Shown: piece by piece, positions 8,349-15,193 of the stretch
How the letters are laid out: every line of letters begins with the position of its first letter
Position numbering within the stretch: the stretch's first letter is position 1
NCBI GenBank assembly: GCA_031292145.1
Contig: JARLHR010000028.1
Location: 1-64,000 of the forward strand
Reading direction: 5' to 3'
Origin: Clostridium sp.
Lineage (GTDB): Bacteria; Bacillota; Clostridia; Clostridiales; Clostridiaceae
Length of the DNA stretch: 64,000 bases
Made by a program: the position numbers and the translations under genes
Notes under the pieces: model-generated
The model's input: the letters and a program-made list of their open reading frames with translations, nothing else
What the model was told of the DNA's origin: nothing
Databases searched by the model: none

Positions 8349-8386
8349 CTACTCTAAATAAATTATAGAAATTAGAGTAGTTTTTT
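8349..8386 (+). terminator. Intrinsic terminator on the plus strand
   Basis: The stem CTACTCTAA (8349-8357) pairs with TTAGAGTAG (8372-8380) and is followed by TTTTTT. It acts on plus-strand transcription although both neighbouring genes are on the minus strand, so it may be displaced or may block antisense reading. Confidence 0.65.
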
Positions 8387-8414
8387 ATAAACATTTGGTA
8401 GTAATTTATTTATA

Positions 8415-8810
8415 TTATAGTTGGAAAGTTTCAGGTTCAGCAGTGAAAGAAGAAATAGTAGCTGTTCCTTTTGTAAAGTAAAGAACTGCGAAAATTCCAT
8501 CATCAATGTTGTACATACTCTTTAAAGATGGTACAGCCTCAAATGCAAATTCCTTTGCTTCACGTCTATCATCATTTGCAACTTCTCCAGAGACACGAAT
8601 CCATTGTCCTTTTTTATTCATACCAGAAATTTCAACCTTAGGATTTTCTAGCATTTGCTTAAAACATTTTTTTGTATTATTTGTGGCAGTGTATAGTTTC
8701 CCTTCATATTCAAAGACAGCGCCAAATGGTCTGACTCTTGGTTGATCTCCTTCAGTAGTTGCTAAGTAAAAAGTACCACTTTCTTGTAAGAATTCTAAAG
8801 CTTTTTTCAT
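8415..8810 (-). CDS. PNPOx-family flavin-binding split-barrel protein
   Basis: This 131-residue member of the PNPOx-like split-barrel family reads ESGTFYLATTEGDQPRVRPFG, then KLYTATNNTKKCFKQMLENPKVEISG, then GQWIRVSGEV. This is the compact form found in many clostridia as a flavoprotein of unknown substrate. It is related to the product of 4776-5189 and shares its TATNNTK segment. A GGGAGG site precedes the ATG. The gene is divergent from the hxlR-like pseudogene at 8940, repeating the hxlR/split-barrel pairing seen at 795-1910. If that regulator is truly dead, expression of this gene may be constitutive. Confidence 0.86.
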   Translation of the reverse strand: MKKALEFLQESGTFYLATTEGDQPRVRPFGAVFEYEGKLYTATNNTKKCFKQMLENPKVEISGMNKKGQWIRVSGEVANDDRREAKEFAFEAVPSLKSMYNIDDGIFAVLYFTKGTATISSFTAEPETFQL

Positions 8811-8939
8811 AATTATTGTTCCTCCCTTAAATGTATATTATAATTGATTACACAATAATAATATCATGTATAACTAAAATAACAAGTACGATTTTTATGC
8901 AATGTAAGTATCTAATAGGATACTATGAAAGGAGATATA

Positions 8940-9276
8940 ATGGAGAATACTAATAGTCTTTTTGGAAAGTGTCCATATTCTAACAGCACAAAAAGTGTTT
9001 TCGGGAAAATGGTCAATTTTAATTATGTATAATTTGGATGATGGGGCACATCGTTTTGGAGAATTGCAAAGAAAAATAGGTGATATTACACAGGGTACAT
9101 TAACAAAGCAATTGAGAATGTTAGAAGATTTTGGATTGGTTAATCGACATGTTTATTCAGAAATTCCGCCAAAGGTGGAGTATTCACTAACTGGTTTAGG
9201 ACAAGAATTCAAACCAGTATTAGAACAGTTTAGAATTTGGGGAGATAAGTATATAGAATCTCTTAAAAATGAATAG
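8940..9276 (+). pseudogene. HxlR-family regulator with a single-base frameshift
   Basis: An ATG at 8940 with AAAGGAG upstream starts MENTNSLFGKCPY, matching the intact paralogue at 795-1133. After CCATATTCT one extra base shifts the frame; the rest of the protein (TAQKVFSGKWSILIMYNL... to LKNE) continues in another frame from about 8986. DNA identity to the paralogue is high through the junction, which places a one-base insertion at about 8982-8988. The open frame from 8962 is therefore an artefact start without a ribosome-binding site. Either the gene is inactive or this is a sequencing error. It is divergent from the split-barrel gene at 8415. Confidence 0.8.
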
Positions 9277-9299
9277 GTAATGAAAAAATTTCGAAAATT

Positions 9300-9339
9300 A
9301 GTACTGGAATATACGAGAAATATACCAGTACTGATTTTC
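9300..9339 (+). terminator. Terminator after the hxlR pseudogene
   Basis: AGTACTGG (9300-9307) pairs with CCAGTACT (9325-9332), followed by GATTTTC. Confidence 0.6.
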
Positions 9340-9456
9340 AGATGAAATTGATCACATAAATTTAAATTTACACAAAGCTATGCACGTTCTCAAACAATGC
9401 TATCTATATCAAACCCGAAGCGAAGTTAGTTCGGAATCTTCTTATTTTGTGTCTTG

Positions 9457-9490
9457 AAAGCTATAAGGTATCACTGCCTCATAGCTTTTT
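9457..9490 (+). terminator. Intrinsic terminator
   Basis: AAAGCTAT (9457-9464) pairs with ATAGCTTT (9481-9488) with a T-rich tail. No gene of its own is visible just upstream. Confidence 0.5.
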
Positions 9491-9520
9491 ATATCAGTTT
9501 AATACCGTAAATTCCATTCA

Positions 9521-9560
9521 CTTTGCCCCTGGTTACACGGATGCTGGTACTACCCCTATA
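9521..9560 (-). repeat. 40-bp dispersed repeat, copy 2
   Basis: This is an inverted copy of 8301-8341; about 30 of 40 bases are the same, including the CTTTGCCCCTGGTT block. A weaker direct copy follows at 9615-9646 (TTACACG, ATG, ACCCCTAT shared). Confidence 0.6.
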
Positions 9561-9572
9561 TTGTTTAAAAAC

Positions 9573-9617
9573 TAAAGCCACATGTTGGAATTAACATCCA
9601 GCATGTGGCCTATTTTT
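9573..9617 (+). terminator. Hairpin with T-tract
   Basis: GCCACATG (9577-9584) pairs with CATGTGGC (9602-9609), with further TTGGA/TCCAG pairing inside, followed by CTATTTTT. It lies between two copies of the dispersed repeat. Confidence 0.5.
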
Positions 9618-9646
9618 ACACGTATGTCGGCTGTACCCCTATTTGC
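9615..9646 (-). repeat. Weak third copy of the dispersed repeat
   Basis: Shares TTACACG, ATG and ACCCCTAT with 9521-9560 in direct orientation, 90 bases further on. Confidence 0.35.
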
Positions 9647-9941
9647 TTTGTATTGCCTTATACATAACATATAGAACTCTTTATATACGGTTATGAATAA
9701 TATATTAATATTCTTATATGCCTTGTTTGATATACTGTAGCAACTTTCAATTATAAACAATTAATTATTATTTGTTACTTATTAGATAAGAAACATATTT
9801 TACTTACTGGAAGGATCTAAACTCTTATATTTGTCAGGACTTTCAAGTGTTAATTTACTATCAATTTTTAACTCCTGTCGTTGTTTGTCAAAATCGTTTT
9901 GGCTTATGTATTGTTTATATATCTTATTGTATATTTATAAT

Positions 9942-10022
9942 AAAGTCGTATCATTTACACCTTCCAGTTAGGCGGCCATTTTTTCATATTAAAGTCGTGT
10001 TATTTTCATAAAAAAGTCGTGT
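9942..10022 (+). repeat. Left-end transposase-site repeats
   Basis: Three copies of AAAGTCGTRT at 9942, 9991 and 10013; the last two are 22 bp apart. They are inverted relative to the copies near 10.4 and 10.65 kb. Confidence 0.6.
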
Positions 10023-10302
10023 CAGAATAGGATCAATATTAAAGGGAAAAGGAGTAAGGATTCCATTTTCTAATGTCCTTACTTCAGTTCCTTTTCCAAC
10101 ATCCTATGCTTATTCTTCTTTCTATTTTTAATTCACACTATTCCCTTTTCTAATCACTTGCGAAGCCTTACTTTGTAAGGGACGACAGGTATTATTCTAA
10201 TTAAAATTCTATATGAAAGTCTATTTAAAAATCTATTTTTCAAGGGCTGATGACAGCCTTTTCTCTTGCTCTATTTTCTTTAATCCTGCTTTTTTGATAC
10301 GC

Positions 10303-10361
10303 AAAAAAAGTCAGGACTTCTAATCATTTTCTGATTAAAAATTCCTGACTTTAATATCTTT
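10303..10361. terminator. Strong hairpin inside the Tn7-like element
   Basis: AGTCAGGA pairs with TCCTGACT (10344-10351), extended inside by TAATCA/TGATTA. A-rich sequence lies on the left and TTTAATATCTTTTT on the right, so it could stop transcription in either direction. Confidence 0.6.
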
Positions 10362-10364
10362 TTA

Positions 10365-10414
10365 ACATGACTTTTTTATGAGTAACACGAGTTTTTTATT
10401 ACTGATACGAGTTT
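10365..10414 (-). repeat. Inner right-end transposase-site repeats
   Basis: Three copies of ACATGACTTT, ACACGAGTTT and ATACGAGTTT, at 10365, 10385 and 10405, with a perfect 20-bp period. Confidence 0.6.
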
Positions 10415-10428
10415 TTTATGAGTGTACA

Positions 10429-10472
10429 TTAATCATTTTCTCAATATCTTTTGATCTTTCCCTTTTTGCCAC
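10429..10472 (-). pseudogene. Stub of a tnsA-like transposase gene (first 14 codons)
   Basis: A GGAGG site 8 bases before a GTG at 10472 starts VAKRERSKDIEKMI, which resembles the start of firmicute TnsA endonucleases. The frame then runs into the Tn7-like end at 10428 and stops after four more codons. In Tn7 the tnsA gene is likewise the first gene inside the end that abuts glmS. The match is short, so the name rests mainly on context. Confidence 0.4.
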
Positions 10473-10694
10473 TAATTTTACCTCCAAATAACAAAAGGCT
10501 AGACATTAAAATTACTTAAAATGTCTAGCCTTCTATGAATTCCCTTATATAATTAATTTAAATGGTAATACTAAACATCAATTTTAGTATTACCACTTTA
10601 ATTATTTTTGATACAACTTTATTATAAACGATACAACTTTGTTCAAAACGATACGACTTTGTTATAAATGATATAACTTTATTACAAACCTACA
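10429..10694. mobile_element. Right-end remnant of a Tn7-like transposon at a glmS attachment site
   Basis: Read from the glmS fragment, the element begins TGTAGG at 10694, 24 bases after the glmS stop codon, close to the distance used by Tn7. It carries four 20-bp-period repeats, then a hairpin (10496-10533, GGCTAGACATT with AATGTCTAGCC), then the tnsA-like start. Its first repeat begins 14 bases inside, as in the other two ends. The rest of the element is lost at 10428, where another Tn7-like end starts. Confidence 0.65.
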
Positions 10695-10699
10695 ACTTT
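10611..10699 (-). repeat. Outer right-end transposase-site repeats
   Basis: ATACAACTTT, ATACAACTTT, ATACGACTTT and ATATAACTTT begin at 10611, 10631, 10651 and 10671, an exact 20-bp period. A fifth, offset TACAACTTT at 10691 straddles the inferred element boundary. Confidence 0.65.
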
Positions 10700-10718
10700 C
10701 TAAAACTTCATTTTAAAA

Positions 10719-10862
10719 TTATTCGACAGTAACAGACTTCGCTAAGTTACGTGGCTTATCAATATCGCATCCCTTAGCCTTAGCAACATAATATGAGAAT
10801 AATTGAAGCACTGCAACTCCAAGTACTGGTGCAAAGATGTCTATAGTTCTTGAAATATATAT
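10719..10862 (-). pseudogene. 3' fragment of a second, divergent glmS
   Basis: Forty-seven codons ending in a stop encode the C-terminal tail of glucosamine-6-phosphate synthase ([15 protein letters not shown], then [17 protein letters not shown]). The tail is clearly homologous to, but different from, the resident GlmS ([32 protein letters not shown]), so it is not a recent copy. Nothing upstream of 10862 continues the gene. The conserved last codons include the recognition region used by Tn7-like elements, and the element boundary lies 24 bases after the stop. The fragment probably marks a former glmS locus or was imported with the element. Confidence 0.85.
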
Positions 10863-10937
10863 CTTCATTTATGAACACTTTAATAATATCTCTTTAAAAG
10901 TGTAGGAGATTCTAATTTTAATATTGTATGCTAAGAA

Positions 10938-10972
10938 GTAAAATCACCATAGTAATTGTGCTTTTACTATGG
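10938..10972 (-). terminator. Terminator after the gene at 10997
   Basis: CCATAGTAA (10947-10955) pairs with TTACTATGG (10964-10972); on the minus strand it is followed by TGATTTTACTT. Confidence 0.6.
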
Positions 10973-10996
10973 TTAGAGCTAAATTTAATCGAAGTT

Positions 10997-11620
10997 CTAT
11001 AATTGATCTTCATATATGAATAAAAAGTTTTCTATATGATGCGGTAAAAGTCTGTTTAATGGAGAAGGAAAATCCTTCAGTTCAAGGTAAGGAAATTCTT
11101 TTTTATTATCCCAAGAATGATATCTAGGTATATACGATATACTTAAACTTTGAAATAAATTTTTTGCTCCATTTTGAGATTCATTATGAATATAGATATA
11201 ATCAGGTAAGATTATATCTCTCTTAGCTCCACTATCTGGATTTAAAGTTACATCTGTATTAACACCAAAACGTAGGCAGCTATCATATACGTATATAGGA
11301 TCAAATCCTGTAATTAAGTTAATTTGTCGTGGATAATACATTACTTTTAATAACTCTTCAAATTTTATGCATTTCAATAAATCAATTCTAGCATTACTTA
11401 TTTTACAATAGTTATTCATGTCAGAAAGCGAAGTACTATCGATATAATATTCATTTGATTTACCTAAACTAAGTTTAGACCTATAATCGCTATATATTGA
11501 CTTTTTTATGAGTTCATCAAGAGTATTTATAACATTATAATTATACAGTTCATTATCAAATGCGGTAATATAGTAATTTTCATAATCTGAAACAAGCTGA
11601 GACAATGGTTGTGTTAACAT
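10997..11620 (-). CDS. Unrecognised 207-residue protein
   Basis: I do not recognise this family. The gene is well formed: GGAGG lies 10 bases before the ATG and a terminator follows the stop. The protein is acidic to neutral, rich in Tyr, Asn, Asp and Leu, and has no signal peptide or membrane segment. Its middle (YYPRQINLITGFDPIYVYDSCLRFGVNTDV, split here only for length) and end (FPSPLNRLLPHHIENFLFIYED) look structured. It sits alone between the glmS fragment with its Tn7-like scar and adhE, so it may be leftover cargo of the element or an ordinary clostridial gene. Nothing in the sequence decides between these. Confidence 0.65.
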   Translation of the reverse strand: MLTQPLSQLVSDYENYYITAFDNELYNYNVINTLDELIKKSIYSDYRSKLSLGKSNEYYIDSTSLSDMNNYCKISNARIDLLKCIKFEELLKVMYYPRQINLITGFDPIYVYDSCLRFGVNTDVTLNPDSGAKRDIILPDYIYIHNESQNGAKNLFQSLSISYIPRYHSWDNKKEFPYLELKDFPSPLNRLLPHHIENFLFIYEDQL

Positions 11621-11881
11621 AAAAAAGCATCCTCCTATTCTAAATTAATATAGTCAAAATATATTGTTAATAAAATGAATAAACTGTTTTTAATTCTTCA
11701 TCAATTGTATTTATTCCTTAATTTAAGTGTTCATTATAACACCTCTTATACCCGATTGCATTAACTTAAAGGTAGTTTATACTAATATATTATACTATAT
11801 GGAAAGTTGAAATGGTATTAATAAAAAAATTTTAGTGAACTATATAAAAGCTAAAGTTATTTTATTGTTGCAGTTGATAGA

Positions 11882-11920
11882 ATAAAAAACAAGGTGCTTT
11901 CCATTACTCTAAGCACCTTG
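11882..11920 (-). terminator. Terminator of adhE
   Basis: CAAGGTGCTT (11890-11899) pairs with AAGCACCTTG (11911-11920) and is followed on the minus strand by TTTTTTATT. Confidence 0.85.
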
Positions 11921-11935
11921 TGTATAATTATAATG

Positions 11936-14554
11936 TTACTTTTCTACTACTGCTACTTCTTTCTCAATTTCTGTTTTATCAAAAACAGAAATAAACATTT
12001 GTTTTATTTCGCTTATTAATGGATATCTTGGGTTAGCTCCTGTACATAAATCATCAAAAGATAATTCAGACATCTTATCTAAAGTAGCATAGAATTTCTT
12101 TTCTGGTACTCCTGCTTCCTTAATTGTCATTGGAAGATTTAACTTCAGCTTTAATTCATCTATAGCATTAATTAATGCTTCAACCTTTTCATCCTCTGTT
12201 TCTCCACCTAACTGTAAATAATCAGCCATTTTAGCATATCTAGACTTAGCATTTGGATATTTATATTGTGGGAAAGCAGTTTGTTTTCTTGGATCTTCTG
12301 CTGAATTAAATCTTATCACTTCATTAATTAGTAATGCATTTGCAGTTCCGTGCGGTACATGGTGTTCTGCTCCTAATTTATGTGCCATTGAGTGACATAC
12401 CCCTAAAAATGCATTAGCGAACGCCATACCTGCTATTGTTGATGCATGAGCCATTTTTTCCCTAGCTTTTATATTAGTAGTTCCTTCAGTGTATGCCAGT
12501 GGTAAATACTTAAAGATTAATCTTGCAGCTTCTAATGCCAAACCATTAGTATAGTCTGATGCAAGTACAGATACATAAGCCTCAATTGCATGAACTAAAG
12601 CATCTATACCTGATGATGCAGTTAATCCTCTTGGCATATTCATCATTAATTCAGCATCAATTATAGCCATACCAGGAGTTAGTTGATAATCTGCTAATGG
12701 ATATTTCACCCCAGTCTTTTCATCGGTGATAACTGCAAATGGAGTTACTTCTGAACCAGTACCTGCTGATGTAGGAACAGCAACAAAGGTAGCTTTTTTA
12801 CCAATCTTAGGCATATTATAGATTCTCTTTCTGATATCCATAAAGATCATTGCTAAATCTTCGAATGCAACATCTGGTTGTTCGTAAAGAACCCACATAA
12901 TTTTGGCAGCATCCATTGGTGAACCTCCACCAACCGCAATTATAGTGTCAGGTTCAAAATTAAGCATTTCCTTAGCACCTTTTCTAGCACTTTCAAGGGT
13001 TGGATCTGGTTGTACATCGTAGAATATTCTATAATCTACGCCAATTTGTTCTAGAACCTTTGTAACATTATCTAAAACTCCTAGATCATATAAAACCTTA
13101 TCAGTTACAATATAGGCTTTTTTTCGGTGCATATCTTTTAGTTCTTCAAGAGCCATTCCTAAACAACCATATTTAAAATAAATCTTTTCTGGAACCCTAA
13201 ACCAAAGCATATTCTCTCTCCTTCTTGCTACACTCTTAACATTTAATAAGTGTTTAACTCCAACATTTTCTGATACTGAGTTTCCACCCCAAGAACCGCA
13301 GCCTAATGTAAATGAAGGAGCTACTTTAAAGTTATAAGTATCACCTGCAGCACCATGTGAAGCTGGCATGTTAACAAATGTTCTTGATGTCTTCATTGCC
13401 GCACCAAAGCTTTCGATTCTATCTTTGCATAATAATTCATCAGTATATAAAACAGAAGTATGTCCCATTCCACCGTAAGCCAGAAGTTTACCTGCCTTAT
13501 CAAGGGCTTCATCAAAGGTTCTTACCTTGTACATAGCTAAAACTGGAGATAATTTTTCATGCGATAACGGCTCTTCTGGTCCGATTAATTCAACCTCTCC
13601 AATTAGAACCTTAATTGCTTCTGGAATTTCAATTCCTGCTAATTGAGCTATTTTATAAGCACTTTGTCCAACGATATCTGGGTTTACAGAACCATTAATC
13701 ATTATTGTTTTTCTAACTTTATCTACTTCATCACCTTTTAAGAAATATGCTCCTCTATCTATAAACTCATTTTTAACTTCATCATAAATCTTATCTATTG
13801 CAACAATAGCTTGTTCTGAAGCACAGATAACACCATTGTCAAAAGTTTTTGATAGAAGTATTGAGTTAACAGCCATTTTAATATGAGCAGTTTCATCAAT
13901 TATAACGGGTGTGTTACCAGCACCAACGCCAAGAGCTGGTTTACCTGATGAGTAAGCTGCCTTAACTAAGGCAGGACCACCTGTTGCTAAAATAATGTCA
14001 GCCTCTTTCATAACGATTTGTGAAAGTTCAATTGACGGCTCATCTATCCAGCCAATTATACCTTCTGGTGCACCAGCCTTAACAGCTGCATCAAGAACTA
14101 TTTTAGCAGCAGCTATTGTTGATTTTTTTGCTCTTGGATGTGGTGAGAAAATCACACCATTTCTAGTTTTTAATGCTATTAAAGATTTAAATATAGCTGT
14201 TGAAGTTGGATTTGTTGTTGGAACTATAGCTGCAACAACACCGATTGGTTCAGCTACTTTTGTTATACCAAAAGCATCATCTGTTTCTAAAATTCCACAA
14301 GTTTTTTCATCTTTATATTTATTATAAACATACTCAGAAGCTAGATGATTTTTAATAACCTTATCCTCAAATATCCCCATACGAGTTTCTTCAACTGCCA
14401 TTTTAGCAAGAGGTATTCTTTCATTAAGCGCTGCCATAGCTGCTTCCCTAAAAATTTTATCAACTTGTTCTTGCGAAAACTTTGAAAATATCTTTTGAGC
14501 TTCCCTTATTTGCTCAATTTTTTTCTTTAATTGATCTGAATTAACAACTTTCAT
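11936..14554 (-). CDS. adhE: Bifunctional acetaldehyde-CoA/alcohol dehydrogenase
   Basis: The 872-residue protein has an N-terminal aldehyde dehydrogenase domain (about 1-440), with the catalytic Cys in FDNGVICASEQ. Its C-terminal iron-dependent alcohol dehydrogenase domain (about 455-865) has metal ligands in MAHKLGAEHHVPHG and NAD-binding GGGSPMDAAK. It reduces acetyl-CoA (or butyryl-CoA) to the alcohol in the cytoplasm, reoxidising two NADH, and usually assembles into long spirosomes. Length and domain order are normal. Upstream are a TTGACA promoter whose spacer is a Rex-type operator and, further up, an MtlR-like promoter. A strong terminator follows. The gene is monocistronic by these signals. 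Confidence 0.97.
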   Translation of the reverse strand: MKVVNSDQLKKKIEQIREAQKIFSKFSQEQVDKIFREAAMAALNERIPLAKMAVEETRMGIFEDKVIKNHLASEYVYNKYKDEKTCGILETDDAFGITKVAEPIGVVAAIVPTTNPTSTAIFKSLIALKTRNGVIFSPHPRAKKSTIAAAKIVLDAAVKAGAPEGIIGWIDEPSIELSQIVMKEADIILATGGPALVKAAYSSGKPALGVGAGNTPVIIDETAHIKMAVNSILLSKTFDNGVICASEQAIVAIDKIYDEVKNEFIDRGAYFLKGDEVDKVRKTIMINGSVNPDIVGQSAYKIAQLAGIEIPEAIKVLIGEVELIGPEEPLSHEKLSPVLAMYKVRTFDEALDKAGKLLAYGGMGHTSVLYTDELLCKDRIESFGAAMKTSRTFVNMPASHGAAGDTYNFKVAPSFTLGCGSWGGNSVSENVGVKHLLNVKSVARRRENMLWFRVPEKIYFKYGCLGMALEELKDMHRKKAYIVTDKVLYDLGVLDNVTKVLEQIGVDYRIFYDVQPDPTLESARKGAKEMLNFEPDTIIAVGGGSPMDAAKIMWVLYEQPDVAFEDLAMIFMDIRKRIYNMPKIGKKATFVAVPTSAGTGSEVTPFAVITDEKTGVKYPLADYQLTPGMAIIDAELMMNMPRGLTASSGIDALVHAIEAYVSVLASDYTNGLALEAARLIFKYLPLAYTEGTTNIKAREKMAHASTIAGMAFANAFLGVCHSMAHKLGAEHHVPHGTANALLINEVIRFNSAEDPRKQTAFPQYKYPNAKSRYAKMADYLQLGGETEDEKVEALINAIDELKLKLNLPMTIKEAGVPEKKFYATLDKMSELSFDDLCTGANPRYPLISEIKQMFISVFDKTEIEKEVAVVEK

Positions 14555-14718
14555 AAAATTACCTCACTTTCATCTTTTAAAAATATATAGTTGCATTTAT
14601 TTAAATAGCCAAAACTAGTAGTATCTAGTATTTAGCTTGTTTAAAACATCTTGAAAACATTTCATAATCATGATTATATTAAAAATTAATACTTGTACTA
14701 AATTTACTACACTATTTA

Positions 14719-14747
14719 ATTTATTGTTATTTGTTTAACAATGTCAA
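14719..14747 (-). promoter_or_regulatory. adhE promoter with Rex operator in the spacer
   Basis: On the minus strand TTGACA (14742-14747) and ATAAAT (14719-14724) are 17 bp apart. The spacer is filled by TTGTTATTTGTTTAACAA (14724-14741 on the plus strand), which differs by one base from the Rex consensus TTGTTAA-N4-TTAACAA. Rex would block RNA polymerase at low NADH/NAD+ and release when NADH builds up. Confidence 0.75.
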
Positions 14748-14910
14748 GTACACTTAATCCATTCTGATAAATAGAAATAAAGATAACTTCTACATTTTTA
14801 ACTAATAACATCACTAGTAAACTTATAAAAACTATATTTTTATAAAATAATTGATATCTACACAAAACTGTAAATGTTATTTTTTTAACATTTGATTTTA
14901 TAGATATAGA

Positions 14911-14965
14911 TTGTTGAGTAAATAAACTTTGCTTGATAATTTTTGTAAAATTACTTATTCAACAA
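14911..14965 (-). promoter_or_regulatory. Hairpin in the adhE leader
   Basis: TTGTTGAGTAAATAA (14911-14925) pairs with TTACTTATTCAACAA (14951-14965) with two mismatches. It lies between the upstream MtlR-like promoter and the Rex-type promoter. It may attenuate read-through or stabilise the mRNA; no clear T-tract follows. Confidence 0.4.
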
Positions 14966-15002
14966 CCTAAAATGGTTATGAAATTATGGACTCTATATTA
15001 TC

Positions 15003-15084
15003 ATAATAGTTTAAATTATCTGTTAATTCAATTTATATAAGTTCAAAATAGTGCTACGTTTTTTCTGACAACTTTAAAATAAAA
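15003..15084 (-). promoter_or_regulatory. MtlR-like promoter element, copy C (upstream of adhE)
   Basis: The minus-strand -35 is TTGAAT (15026-15031) and the -10 TATTAT (15003-15008), with a 17-bp spacer. Directly upstream is the same ~60-bp block found before mtlA and mtlR: AATTCAATTT, then AAGTTCAA, then TACGTTTT, then GACAA. The block overlaps the glmS terminator. It points toward adhE, about 440 bases away, with no gene between. Confidence 0.7.
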
Positions 15085-15128
15085 AAAATCATGAATGGTT
15101 TTGGATTTCTCCTACTTCCATTCATGAC
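15079..15128 (-). terminator. Terminator of glmS
   Basis: TCATGAATGG (15089-15098) pairs with CCATTCATGA (15118-15127), followed on the minus strand by eight T. Confidence 0.85.
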
Positions 15129-15193
15129 CTAAATTCACTTTATTTTCTTCAAACAAAATTTATATTGATATCTTCATTTAAAGATTAACCTTA

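Larger units (their letters stand above)
9928..10428. mobile_element. Small non-coding Tn7-like element (both ends, no genes)
   Basis: The left end at 9928 begins TGTA and the right end at 10428 (read on the complement) also begins TGTA. In both, the first AAA(G/C)TCGTAT block starts exactly 14 bases in. Left-end motifs at 9942, 9991 and 10013 face inward; right-end motifs at 10365, 10385 and 10405 are spaced exactly 20 bp and face the other way. This is the architecture of Tn7-type ends with multiple TnsB-binding sites. The 340-bp interior has no open frame, only hairpins (for example GTCAGGA at 10311-10317 with TCCTGAC). No matching 5-bp target duplication is visible (CTTAT versus TTAAT). 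Confidence 0.6.

Noticed and set aside
9572-9760. Minus-strand frame of 62 residues
   Set aside because: Covers the hairpin and dispersed repeat and has no ribosome-binding site or homology that I can see.
10365-10699. CRISPR array, because of regular 20-bp repeats
   Set aside because: Repeat plus spacer is only 20 bp, copies are degenerate, and no cas genes are present; the ends fit transposase-binding sites.
13995-14327. Plus-strand frame of 110 residues
   Set aside because: Lies antisense inside adhE with no ribosome-binding site; composition is a mirror of the real gene.
15129-15193. Tn7-like insertion beside the resident glmS
   Set aside because: The sequence after the glmS stop has only its terminator; no TGTA end or repeat array is present.
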